64,000 bases of DNA from Ligustrum vulgare (lineage: Eukaryota > Streptophyta > Magnoliopsida > Lamiales > Oleaceae). The notes beneath the pieces were generated by a model that made no database searches, had not been told where the DNA came from, and was given only the letters and a program-made list of their open reading frames with translations. Of this stretch, positions 47,247 through 58,010 are shown in pieces. Position numbers and translations under genes: made by a program. Position 1 is the first letter of the stretch; each line of letters opens with the position of its first letter. The DNA is taken from positions 53,262,592-53,326,591 of the forward strand of contig OY743182.1 in assembly GCA_963555705.1 (NCBI GenBank), in the 5' to 3' direction.

Positions 47247-48116
47247 TCCAGGACTCTCGACAATCGGAGTCATAGCAGGCTTGACGGGAAAATTTAAATA
47301 TTCAAGCCAAAACAAGATTTCAGCAGGTTCGAAGAGCTTTGAAGATCAAACCGTGTCGAAAAGAACCAAAAATTATGCAGAAGAGCTTTCACGGTCGTAA
47401 CCAACATATTCACGGCCGTAAATATTACCATCATGGCCGTAACCAATTATATAAGAGAAAGGATGAATTTCAGGCAGAACAGGTCTTACGGCCGTAATGT
47501 CCAGTCTTACGGCCGTAACATTCAAACCGAAGGAATTTCACGGCCGTAATCATTGTGTCACGGCCGTAACTAATAACATAATTTTGATCAGAAAGGCCTT
47601 TACGACCGTAAGATGGTTCGTCACAGCCGTAAACAAGCAGCGCCAGATTTTCCGAAATTTCAATTATTTTATTTCCTTTAGTTTTTGGTTATTTTCCTAA
47701 TTTAGTATTTTATTTTAATTATAATTCTATTTTAAGTAAATTAGAGGCTAGGTTATTTTGCTTATTTATATTCTTTCCATTCATTGTAAAAGACAAGTTT
47801 GATTTTGAGATTAATAATATTTGAGAGAGGATTCTCCAAAATTGAAAGGTCGAGTTATTCCCTTTATTTCGAACTTATCAAAGATCTGTTCTTTGTGGCG
47901 TTCACCCAACGAACTTATCAAGGAATTGACATCCCTTGTGGCGTTCACCAATCTTGGTTCTTTAATCCGCATCGTCATTAATTGCGTCGTGATTGTCGGA
48001 TCAAGGTTTTACCGTCAAATCTATCTTTTAATTTCCGTTTATTTATTCGTGTTCTTGTTATTTTCGTGTCAGATCTGATTTAGATCTTTCCTAGGGTTTT
48101 AGATTTCGTTATTCCG
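47239..48116 (+). mobile_element. Gypsy 3' LTR, truncated at its 3' end
   Basis: Follows the polypurine tract AAAGAAGGAGGGTA and starts TGATGTGATCCAGGAC. It contains nine ACGGCCGT-type motifs (47391-47640) upstream of a TATTTATA box (about 47763-47770). It ends abruptly at about 48116, where a minus-oriented LTR end begins. Confidence 0.8.
47391..47640 (+). promoter_or_regulatory. ACGGCCGT palindrome array, copy 1 (nine motifs)
   Basis: Motif starts: 47391, 47412, 47433, 47488, 47509, 47540, 47560, 47602, 47633. Five match ACGGCCGT exactly (47412, 47488, 47509, 47540, 47560). Spacings: 21, 21, 55, 21, 31, 20, 42, 31. It lies in U3, ending about 120 bp before the TATA-like box. Confidence 0.75.
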
Positions 48117-48897
48117 CGTTGTTCGAAGCGCGGAAGAAACGCCAGAAAGTTCCAAACTCAGGTTGTGGTTGGACGGATGAATCATGACCCGATATTCACG
48201 ACGCGATGGCTCGAACCACAACTTTTGAAACGCCACATGGAATCGTCCAATTTCCCTGATAAGTTTCTGGTTTTGAACGCCACAAATATTCTCGCGAATA
48301 TTTGATAAGTTCTGGATGAACGCCACAAGATAATCAATCTTGATAAGTTCGGATTTGTAATGTGAATCCACACATTAAACAATTGAAAAACATTCAATCT
48401 CTTTTTTTATTCAATAATCAAAGTATCATTCAAAAATCTCCACATACGATCTTTGGCATTTTCATGGGAATTGGACATTGTGAAATTTATGTGGAAGGAC
48501 ATAGAAAAAGAATAATTAAAACAAAGGATCAAGAAATTCAAGAAAGTGGTTCTTGAACGGACTCTTTTTTTTTTTTTTTTTTTAATTTTGGATGAATTTT
48601 CGGAATAAATAAAATTAAAAAAAATAATTTTTTTTTAAATCCGAAAATTAGACAACGAACACGACAAAACAAATGGAACTTAATTCGGATAAGAATTAAG
48701 CAAAACAAACACTTTTGAATTTCTTGTTGAATTTTTATATGGATCAAATTGGAAAAAATTTACTGGCACGAAGAACACTCAAGAAAAGAAAGACTCAACA
48801 CAAGATATGGATAATTCTTATGACAGACTCGATGATAAACATAAGAATTAAACTGGATAGAAAAACCTGAATTCAGAGTCCAGCTCTGATACCAGAT
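48117..48897 (-). mobile_element. Gypsy R-U5 and leader, minus, with internal deletion junction
   Basis: 48117-48421 is the LTR end region (minus). It is joined at about 48415-48425 to the reverse complement of the MSNSHENAKDRMWRFLNDAL start region, then leader to PBS (48897-48887). Both parents carry ATCAAAG at the joint, suggesting a microhomology-mediated deletion. Confidence 0.7.
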
Positions 48898-48898
48898 G

Positions 48899-49681
48899 AT
48901 GATCCAGGACCCTCAACAATCGGAGTCATAGCAGGCTTGACGGGAGGCAGAAAGAAAATATTTGGCTAAATTTCGAAAGAAGGAGGAGAAACGAAAGGCG
49001 GTGATTAAATGGCTAGAGGAGAGTGAAATACATGTTATAGTTGAGCCTCCGGATATGAATGTTGAAAAGAAGGAAGGAGGCTTGAAACATGAATTAGAAG
49101 TAGTTGAAAAGACCTCGAATTTTGAGGTAGGAGATGAAAATGTGGAGTTAGGTGATCAAACTCCAAAATTTGATGAAGGAAAATTGGAAGTTGGGGTAGG
49201 AGTTCAAATTTTGAGCGTTGAATTGGAAGATCCACATTTGGGTAATGATGAGGTAGTGCACGAGCATGGTGATAAAAGTGTGGAGTTAGGAGATGTGGTT
49301 GAGTTTGAAGATGAAAGATTTGAACAAGAAGTTGCAAAAGAGAAAATAGGCGAAGAGAAGAGCCTCGTGGTTCAAGAAGTGGAGTTGGTGGTGGTTTATC
49401 ATGAATACAAGGATCCATACCTTGTACCTCATGAAGCTAACATATCCCTCCCCATTTTGTTTAAATCTTTTTTGCAGGTTAATTATGATTGGAAGCTTCA
49501 ACCACACTACGTATGGCAAAGGGAGTTCAAGCTCCATCTCTTCCATGTTTTCCAATCAAAGGAGCATAATTTATTGAACTCATGGTATGGAAGCCGAAAT
49601 TTTCCGTTTGATCCAGGGGGAGCAGTTGCATTCAAGAACAAAGTTATGATTCGGGACGAATCATCCTAAAGAAGGAGGGTA
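48899..49681 (+). pseudogene. LTR start stub fused to acidic ORF C-terminal part
   Basis: About 48 bp resembling the LTR start (TGATCCAGGACCCTCAACAA) are fused to the ORF at REAERKYLAKFRKKEEKRK. The frame runs open to 49669 through YKDPYLVPHEANISLPIL and NFPFDPGGA, then shifts (AVAFKNKVMIRDESS) before the conserved end. The N-terminal third is missing. A purine tract follows. Confidence 0.7.
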
Positions 49682-50516
49682 TGATGTGATCCAGGACCCT
49701 CGACAATCGGAGTCATAGCAGGCTTGACGGGAAAATTTAAATATTCAAGCCAAAACAAGAATTTAGGAGGCTCGACGAGCTTTGAAGATCAAATCGTGTC
49801 GAAAAGAACCAAAAATCGAATCACGGTCGTGGATGGAATTGGTCACGACTGTAACTTTTGAAGCTCACGGCCGTAAATGAAGGATCACGACCGTAACCTG
49901 CTCTCTGTCTAATTCATAAACCGGATAAAAGGACTTACGGCCGTAACAAAAATATTCACGGCCGTAACATATTTCAGTTACACAATTTACGGCCGTAAAT
50001 GAAAACACTCACGGCCGTAAGACAGCTTCTGGACGTGCGCCGCTGTGGAATTTAAAGATTTCGCAATATTTTATTTCCTTATCAGTTTTTAGCTATTTTT
50101 GGTTAGTTAGAATTTTATTTTGAGTAAATTAGCGACTAGGGTTTTATTTTGCTTATTTATACGCCTTTTCGATTCATTGTAAAATAATACTTTGATTATT
50201 GAATAAAAAAAAGAGATTGAATGTTTTTCAATTGTTTAATGTGTGGATTCACATTACAAACCCGAACTTATCAAGATTGATTATCTTGTGGCGTTCATCC
50301 AGAACTTATCAAATATTCGCGAGAATATTTGTGGCGTTCAAAACCAGAAACTTATCAGGGAAATTGGACGATTCCCTGTGGCGTTTCGAAAGTCGTGGTT
50401 CTTTATTCCGCATCGTCGAGCCATCGCGTCGTGAATATCGGGTCATGATTCATCCGTCCAACCACAACCTGAGTTTGAAACTTTTCGGCGTTTCTTCCGC
50501 GCTTCGAATCTCATCA
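49682..50516 (+). mobile_element. Complete gypsy-family LTR (835 bp)
   Basis: TGATGTGATCCAGG at the start, GCTTCGAATCTCATCA at the end. A purine tract precedes it and PBS TGGTATCAGAGCTGG (50519-50533) follows, so it serves as the 3' LTR of one unit and the 5' LTR of the next. Eight ACGGCCGT-type motifs precede a TATTTATAC box (about 50154). Confidence 0.85.
49823..50018 (+). promoter_or_regulatory. ACGGCCGT palindrome array, copy 2 (eight motifs)
   Basis: Starts: 49823, 49845, 49867, 49887, 49937, 49958, 49989, 50011. Spacings: 22, 22, 20, 50, 21, 31, 22. Ends about 135 bp before the TATA-like box. Confidence 0.75.
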
Positions 50517-50801
50517 TCTGGTATCAGAGCTGGACTCTGAATTCAGAGTTTTCTATCCAGTTTAATTCTTATGTTTAGCATCGAGTCTGTCATAAGAATT
50601 ATCCATATCTTGTGTTGAGTCTTTATTTTCTTGAGTGTTCTTCGTGCCAATAAATTTTTTCCAGTTTAATCCATATAGAAATTCATCCAAAATTCAAAAA
50701 AAAAAAAAAAAGAAATAGTCCGTTCAAGAACCACTTTCTTGAATTTCTTGATCCTTTGTTTTAATTATTCTTTTTCTATGTCCTTGCACATAAATTTCAC
50801 A

Positions 50802-50990
50802 ATGTACAATTCCCATGAAAATGCCAAAGATCGTATGTGGAGATTTTTGAATGATGCTTTGATGAGATTGAATAAACTAGATGAAAGGGAAGGGAAATTG
50901 AAAAGGGGGCGATCTCAAGTAAATCGTAGTGATGAGAGTCAATATAGGCGTGATCATAAACCTAGGGATGGAATCGAGGTTAAGAGAGGA
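50802..50990 (+). pseudogene. Truncated start of the acidic gypsy ORF
   Basis: Begins MYNSHENAKDRMWRFL, continues to KPRDGIEVKRG, then breaks at about 50990 into unrelated sequence and an LTR U5 piece. Leader and PBS lie upstream in the normal order. Confidence 0.75.
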
Positions 50991-50999
50991 GACTTTGAT

Positions 51000-51316
51000 T
51001 TTGATATAAACAGTTTTTATTGAGGAGTCAATAAAAGTTATAGGTGGATTCCTATGTTTTTCGAACTTATCAAGAATATTTCTTGTGGCGTTCAAATACC
51101 GAACTTATCAAATATTTCTTGTGAATATTTGTGGTGTTCAAAACCAGAAACTTATCAAGGAGATTGGGCAATTCCTTGTGGCATTTTGAAAGTCGTGGTT
51201 CTTTATTCCGCATCGTCGAGCCATCGCGTCGTGAATATCGGGTCATGATTCATCTGTCCAATCACAACCTGAGTTCGGAACTTTCCAGCGTTTCTTCCAA
51301 GCTTCGAATCTCATCA
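51000..51316 (+). mobile_element. Gypsy LTR U5 remnant, plus orientation
   Basis: Matches the last about 300 bp of the 49682-50516 LTR, ending CTTCGAATCTCATCA at 51316. The U3 is missing. It abuts a minus-oriented LTR. Confidence 0.7.
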
Positions 51317-51319
51317 TAT

Positions 51320-51903
51320 GACTTGTGTTTTTACAATGAATGGAAAGGACTATAAATAAGCAAAATAACCTAGCATCTAATTTACTCAAAATATAATTCT
51401 AATTAGACTAAAATTCTAAAATAGGAAAATAACCTAAAAACCAACAAGGAAATAAAATAATTGGAAAATCTGGTCCGCTCCCCATTTACGGCCGTGAGGA
51501 ACTTTCTTACGGCCGTAATGGACCTTCTGAACAAAATCTGTCTTATTGGTTACGGCTGTGACGAGTCTCTTACGGCCGTGAAATGTCCCTTTTACGGCCG
51601 TAACTTCTAGGCTTACGGCCGTAAGTCTTGTTCTGCTTAATTTCTTCCTTTTTTCCCGATAGCTGGTTACGGCCGTGATGGTAATATTTACGGCCGTGAA
51701 TATATTGGTTACGGCCGTGAAGGTCCTCTTTTACGGCCGTAATAGCTTTTCTGCCCAAATTACTTCGTTTTCTCGACTCGTCTTGATCCGTCCCTCTTCT
51801 CGGCTCGATCCCAACACGGAACTTGCTCCGTTTTGCACGTAGATCATTGTCATATTGTCGATGGCTTGACTTCACCCTTCGATGCCTGGTCCGGATCACA
51901 TCA
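51320..51903 (-). mobile_element. Gypsy LTR U3 part, minus orientation
   Basis: Right edge CCGGATCACATCA, then a minus-strand polypurine tract AGAGAGGGAGTA (51915-51904). A TATTTATAG box (minus, about 51357-51349) lies downstream of ten ACGGCCGT-type motifs. U5 is lost at the junction with 51316. Confidence 0.75.
51488..51740 (-). promoter_or_regulatory. ACGGCCGT palindrome array, copy 3 (ten motifs)
   Basis: Starts on the plus strand: 51488, 51509, 51552, 51572, 51594, 51615, 51669, 51690, 51711, 51733. Spacings: 21, 43, 20, 22, 21, 54, 21, 21, 22. Nine of ten are exact ACGGCCGT. It is upstream of the TATA-like box on the minus strand. Confidence 0.8.
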
Positions 51904-52147
51904 TACTCCCTCTCTTGAAAAGGCTGTTCAAATTTCTCCTGCTTCCCTGGGCTCGATGATCATTTTTAAGCTTCGTGCAATCCTTTAGACTCTTGGGCTG
52001 CTTATTTTGGCCAATAAATTTCTTTCCTGTTTTAAGCTCATGGTTTGACTTCGGTACCTGTAAAACAGATTTTAAAGAATTGGGGAGGGGTGTGTTAGCG
52101 TGAGTAAGCGCAAATAGACTCATTTTTGTGGTAGACTCTCTTTTCTT

Positions 52148-53262
52148 TTACTTTTTGCATTCAGTCTCTCCTTTTTCTGAGGTTTGAACCTCAACCCTCT
52201 TTTCTTTATTTTTCACTCCCTCTCCTTTTTCTGAGGTCGTGGCCTCAACTCTCTTTTCTTTAATTTCCACTCCCTCTCCTTTTTCTGAGGTCGTGGCCTC
52301 AACTCTCTTATTTTTCCCCTCAAACTCACTTTTCACTTTCAATTGATCTTTCAGGGCTTCAGTTGGAGATAGTGGCATTAGAGTAAACTTTTTCCCCCTT
52401 TTACCAAGTTGTATCTATTCGTATACCCATCATGTAGTTAAGCCCTTTCATGTTGCCACGGCCTCCCCAACAGTATGTGACTAATTTGCATTGGCACCAC
52501 GTCACAAATTACCTCATCCGAATACCCACCAAAAGAAAATGCCACTAAAGCCTGTCTCTTCACCTTAACTTCCCCTGACTCAGTCAACTATTGTAATTTA
52601 TAAGGCGTTGGATGTTTCGTTAAAGGTAAGCCTAATTTTTCCACCAACATTGTACTAACTACATTAGTACAACTTCCCCCGTCAATCACCAAGTTACAAA
52701 GTTTTTCATCCACTAAGCATCTAGTGGGAAAAATATTATCCTTCTGTTCATCCACATTACCCACAACATCCACCTTACGTCTAATGCTAAGAGCACGCTT
52801 ATCAATAATTGACTCATCCACCATAATACTTTTTGCCCCTTCACTATTACACCTATCCTTTTTACGTGGACAATCAAGTGCAATGTGACCCCATTCCAAA
52901 CATTTAAAGTACTTAATATTTTTATCCTTAAGAGGCTTGGAACCAGAATTATTTTTACCTTTGGTTCTCGATTCCTCCCTCCTTTTGTGAACATGATCAC
53001 TACTCTTCCGTTTTGATGTCTCTTTTCGCTTTAATGACTTTTCATCCATCCCATCTCCATACCTAGCATGACATTCACGCTTACTAATCCTCCTAGCCAT
53101 AGAGTCCGCCCGCGATTGCTCCTTTTTCAATTGGGCAATCATATCATCTCTTTTATCCATCCTAGCCATTACCTTCTTAAATTTTGCCTGCATCTCAGCC
53201 AATAATGCAACACCTTGCTCCAATATCCTATTCCCTCTTTCGGGGCGTTTGTTGTCACCCAT
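52148..53262 (-). pseudogene. Ty3/gypsy gag-protease remnant
   Basis: Starts MGDNKRPERGNRILEQG at 53262. A zinc knuckle remnant reads FKCLEWGHIALDC with its first cysteine replaced by tyrosine. The aspartic protease has LVIDGGSCTNVVSTMLVEKL, where D-G-G-S replaces the usual D-S/T-G. An in-frame TAG at 52588-52590 replaces a conserved tryptophan; downstream frames keep ISHILLGRPWQHERA and KKFTLMPLSPTEAL. Three tandem repeats of a KRVEATTSEKGEGV-type unit follow (about 52160-52330). No RT or integrase was found. It shares leader, PBS and LTR ends with the acidic-ORF copies, so it probably derives from their autonomous partner. Confidence 0.75.
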
Positions 53263-53588
53263 TGATGAAGATTTGGAAATTGAGAAAATTCGGAATATTT
53301 GGGGAATATTTGGAATATTGAAAAAAAAAGAAATTCGAAATTTTTTTTTTATTTTTTTTTATCTCCTGCCAGAGAATTGGACTACAAGTATGGCAGAAAA
53401 AACGGAACTGGATTTGGACGAAAGATGAACAAGAAAAATACTTTTGAATTTTTGGGACCGACTCTTATGGATCAAATTGAAAAAAATTATGACTGACACG
53501 AAGAACGCGAAGAACACGAAAAAAAATCAAGAAATTCAAGAAACGCAAGAATCTGAAATAGATCCAAGCTCTGATACCAGATGATGAG
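53263..53588 (-). mobile_element. Leader, PBS and LTR stub of the gag-protease copy
   Basis: Leader matches 45480-45640. PBS (minus) is at 53579-53568. Only the seven bases TGATGAG of the 5' LTR remain (53582-53588), followed by poly-A-containing flank. Confidence 0.65.
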
Positions 53589-55262
53589 TTTTTGTAGCCA
53601 AAAAAAAAAAAAAAGGACTATAAGACCCAACAATTACAGTGGAGAATATGGTGATTAATGAACAAAAAAATGTGAACGATAACAACAATTTGAATTAATT
53701 GGTTGGGAAAGAGGAACTAACTAAATTGCTAGTGAAAAAGAATTAGAGGAACTAATTGAAAATGATTGTGGCATTGTCGGCTTATATGATTAAAGCCTTG
53801 TTAGCTTATATGATTGTGACTTTGTCGATCTTGTATGTTTTTTACTTTATATATCTTAGTGATTAATTATATAGTTAATTTTTTTGGTGAGAATTAGTTC
53901 AATTACATTTGACATAAATGAATAATTTTGTAAAAAAAATTCTATGTTACTTAAAAATTTAGCCATTGCTCCCACATTATAGGAAAATTTTTCCCATTTC
54001 AGTTACAAGAGGGCGCTTAATTTGTAATTCGCTTTAGGCTTCACGACTCATAGGACCGGCACTGTATTATTGGACAATTTCTTTGAAAGATCAACAAATT
54101 TCGATGGGTCAATAGTTCTCGTCCCTTATTTTTTACTTTTCAAAAAAAAATAACAAACAAATTGTTATCATGTTACTATTTATAAACAACCATTTATTTA
54201 TAATTTTGTAAAATAGAGCCATACATATATACATAAAATATACAATTTAGTCCTCAATTACTATAATAACCCGTAAGCAGTGTTCTAAAAAACGTGAGCG
54301 TGGAGCTCAAGAGTCAAGCTTTTGAAGCTTAAGCGAGAGTAAACGTTAAAAAACGTTTTTTAATTGCTAGATATTTGATTTAAATTTTACCCATACTTGA
54401 ACAAGTAAAAAAAAAAAAGGGGCCGCTCGCGCTTTTTAGATAAAAAAATTTCAAAACACGTTTTTCGCACTTTTAGCCAAAGCGACGAGCGAGAGCCGTG
54501 CGTCGCACGTACTGCGCGCGCGTTTTAGAACACTGCCCCTAAGTATGTATAAAATGTAAACTTGTTCAGAATAGTTCATCAAATAGAAAACAATTAACTT
54601 GAAATAAATGCAAGACTAATGAAAAATATAGTTTAAAATAAATATATTTAAACATGTTATAAGCTAGAGGGAAAAGAGAAGTAAATAGATTTGTGTGTTT
54701 CATTAAAAACTAGAGTCTCATCTTCATCTTTACAAGGAAGAACTAGGGTTACAATGGTAATAATAACTAAGAAAGTAAATGTCATTTACTAATAAATACA
54801 CTATTTACAATGCTCCCCTTGAATGACACATTACAAAATATATGTCCCGTTAAAATTTTATCAGTAAAACTCAAAAGCTAGACGGAGGAAAAAAGAATAC
54901 GACTTGATTCTCTCTTGAAGTTTATTATCGAAGATTCTTGAACATGGATTCCACCATTGTTCGAAATATGCAACTATGAAAGTTCCTTTTGTATATCTAG
55001 CGTCACAAAATTTGATATCATTCTTCAAATGTTAACCATATATCAATCTTGACTTTCCTCATTCGTCTAATATTCTAGTATAATTAAAGGACATGATTGT
55101 TGAATTATAGCCTTAGATAGCTATAATAATACCCTATTAAGAATTTTATTAAGAAAAACAACGTGGAAAATAATTATGATAAAAGAAAATGAGTACATTA
55201 TTGTCATTATTATATCATAAAAGCTACCTCATTAAAAGTGTCTTGCTAGTAAATCATGTGGG
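53589..55262. other. Intergenic with one hAT MITE
   Basis: AT-rich, no gene seen apart from the MITE at 54278-54535. About 54660-54830 has features of a degraded LTR (GGAAGAACTAGGG, AATGCTCCCCTTGAATG), but no boundaries could be set. Confidence 0.4.
54278..54535. mobile_element. hAT-type MITE (258 bp)
   Basis: Ends CAGTGTTCTAAAA and TTTTAGAACACTG are perfectly inverted. Flanks CCCGTAAG (54270-54277) and CCCCTAAG (54536-54543) match 7/8, an 8 bp TSD. The interior is rich in CG steps near the right end. Confidence 0.85.
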
Positions 55263-56055
55263 TACAGATGTCAATGGATCAGGTTTGCTAAACCCGTATC
55301 CTACCCATTAGAGATTTACAACATTTATAAATCCGTATCTTACCCATTAGAGATTTACAACATTTATACCCTACCCATTACCCATTTAAAAATGGCAGGT
55401 CGGAGAGGGTCGGAGGCGTGTCGGGAGCAGGTACGCTTCTATACCCATTTGAAATACATTACATATTTTTTTATTTAATTTCTTTAATACACATGTTGGG
55501 GTGACAAACTCTAAAAATATATATATATACTTCCATGATTCACATTGATATATAATGGTCTATACAAGAGATTAAAAAATGAATTTTTGACTATTTTCCA
55601 CATGTAGCAACTACTGTTAATCAAAAATATAATATTTTATTATAAAAACTATCAAAATCTGATAGAAATTAGTCAAAAATTCGCTACCAGACACGGCATA
55701 TTGAAGATTAGAGAATTTGATCTTACCTATAATACATTTGCACTTATTATTTAACAATTTTACTATTTAAAAAAATTGTTTCTCAATGACAATTTATGGT
55801 CATATATCTCCCTTATTTTTTTTAACGTTTATTTTTTTTTTACACAATCGCTTTTATTTTAAATTCTATAATTCTTTAAGGAAATTAATGGGTATACGGT
55901 TCGGGTATGAGTTTTGTAGTAAAATCCACACTCTACCCATACTCATATCTGGTTTTAACATTTACTTCCATACCCGACCTACAAACTCATTTAATCGGGT
56001 AACCCCCGCCCATTTATGTCGGGTATCAGGTCCATGAATATTACTGTCATCCCTA
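55263..56055. mobile_element. hAT-type MITE (793 bp), relative of 7977-8606
   Basis: Starts TACAGATGTCAATGG and ends ATTACTGTCATCCCTA. Flanks CATGTGGG (55255-55262) and CATGTGGA (56056-56063) match 7/8. Interior TACCCATT and GGGTAT motifs match the family. Confidence 0.8.
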
Positions 56056-56237
56056 CATGTGGAATAAAACTTGGCTAAAAGAAAAGGAATGCACCGCCTA
56101 TTAGTTCCCCATCATGAGAATATTAAATATATATTGATTTTGCATAACAATAAATATAAACATAAATAATTAAGGGAGAAATGGGGAAATAAAAGTTTCC
56201 CCTCATCTACAATTTTTTTTTTTTGGAACATATCTAC
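56056..56237. other. Short spacer between MITEs
   Basis: No feature seen beyond a poly-T run at about 56213-56224. Confidence 0.4.
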
Positions 56238-56820
56238 TAGGGGTGGGCATTAACCCACCCAACCCGTCAAAACTGCCCAACCCAACCCGATCGATTTGGG
56301 TTGGGTTTTGATGAAAATTGGGTTGGGATGGATTCTAAAAAAAAAATTTGTTTGGGTTGGGTTGGGTTGGGTTGTGAGTTGGGTGACAAACCCAACTCAA
56401 CCCAATCAAAATTTTAAAAATATAAGACCATTTAAATTTCAAGAATCTTAAGCCCATTTTTAATTTGGATGAAACTCAAATATGATTTGAACATATTTTA
56501 GTTTATTAGCAAGTATTCAATTTATTATATTTGAGTTTATTGTATTGTACATAATTTATTTGAGTGAATAGTTGATTTATGGGTATAATTTTTTAATTTT
56601 CTAAGTTTTTTAATTAATTAGACCAAAGCCCAAACCACCCAATCCGACCGAAACTTGATTGGGTTGGGTTGGGTTGGTTTGAACTCATATTTAGGTTGGG
56701 TTGGGTTGGTTTGAACTCATATTTAGGTTGGGTTAAGTTGATTTTTTATCAACCCAACCATAGTGGGTTGGGTTCGGGTTGGGCAAAAAACCAACCCAAC
56801 CCAACCCACGCCCACCCCTA
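56238..56820. mobile_element. hAT-type MITE (583 bp), GGGTTGGGTT-rich
   Basis: Starts TAGGGGTGGGCATT and ends ACGCCCACCCCTA, a well-known hAT-type terminus. Flanks ATATCTAC (56230-56237) and ATAACTAC (56821-56828) match 7/8. Runs of GGGTTGGGTT and its complement occupy both sides. Confidence 0.85.
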
Positions 56821-57085
56821 ATAACTACACTTTTAATGGATAGAATAGATAGATAGATAGCAAATTAGTTTATTTACTTAAAATCAGAAAAACAAAATAT
56901 TCCTTCATTCCCATTTATATAGGCTTCCTTTCCTTTTTCTCTTGTCCCAATTATATGGGCTTGTTTCCTTATTGAGAAGTATTTATTTTGTTTATTTACT
57001 AATGTACCCCTATTTATTACTTCCAATAATAATAGTTTTGACATTAATAAAGGTAAGTTAGAAATTTTCTTTTCAATAAATTAAA
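56821..57085. other. Spacer with ATAG microsatellite
   Basis: AATAGATAG-type run at about 56842-56860. The segment around 56905-56960 (CATTCCCATTTATATAGG) is repeated inverted near 57605-57630. No gene seen. Confidence 0.4.
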
Positions 57086-57563
57086 GGGTAAATATATTGA
57101 CACCACACTTTTTGTTATCCACACCACATTTTAATTGCAATGAAGATCTCTAATTTTTCTTTATTTTTACATTTACCCCATCAAGTTTTTTTTATAATTT
57201 TTTTTTATCATCAACTTTTTATTAATTTTCACATCTTGTCTTTAAAGACGATTTTCGTTCAAAATATTTATTACGAGTGCGGAAAATATTTATTTATCTC
57301 TCATATGTTTAAATAATCAACATAAATAACTAATACAAAAATTAAACAAAATATTTGCACATCTTTTCAATGCAAATTAGCAGAATATTTGAAAAGAAAT
57401 CATGGTTAGAAACAAAATATGTTAATTAATTGAATGTTATGAATAATAATGCAATTAAAAAAAGTTGAGGATACAAAAGCAAAAGTAAACAAACAATGAA
57501 GATCTTTCTTGCAATTAAAATATGGTGTAGATATAAAAAAGTGTGGTGTGAATATAATTACCC
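57086..57563. mobile_element. MULE-type MITE (478 bp) with perfect 9 bp TSD
   Basis: Ends GGGTAAATATATTGACACCA and, inverted, GGGTAATTATATTCACACCA. TSD TAAATTAAA is perfect (57077-57085, 57564-57572). Same family as 17093-18191. Confidence 0.9.
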
Positions 57564-58010
57564 TAAATTAAATATGTTGTCATAATCTGTGTGAAAAGTT
57601 AAATAAGCCTATATAAATGGAACGGAGTGAGTAATAAGAGCCTTTTACGGTTTAGGCTCGCATTAATAACGCCTTTTGGTGCCTAGAATTGCATTATATA
57701 GTCAAAACAGGGTTTACCATCTACTTCATGCTATGGGGGCCATCGTTATTTCTCTTACTAAGCCCTCCATTTTCTCACTTTTAGAACATTCGTCACTGAT
57801 AGAGTGCATAATCGTTGTTTAATTCGTGATATTTTCTCTTAATTTAATGGTTTTAATTGTTTAATTTGTGGATATTGATTATATTTCATGATTTGTGGAT
57901 TAGGTGGAGGACTTTGATCAAATTGAACTCAATGCTATTGGTAAATTAAATCTTACGATCATATCTAGAGTTGTTTATTGATTAGGGAAATAATTAACGA
58001 GTTGTTCACC
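57564..58010. other. Intergenic flank
   Basis: No gene seen. Continues up to the Athila-like LTR. Confidence 0.4.

Noticed and set aside
47391..51740. CRISPR-like regularly spaced repeats
   Set aside because: The repeats are only 8-10 bp, spacers are about 12-45 bp, and they lie in LTRs of a plant retroelement.
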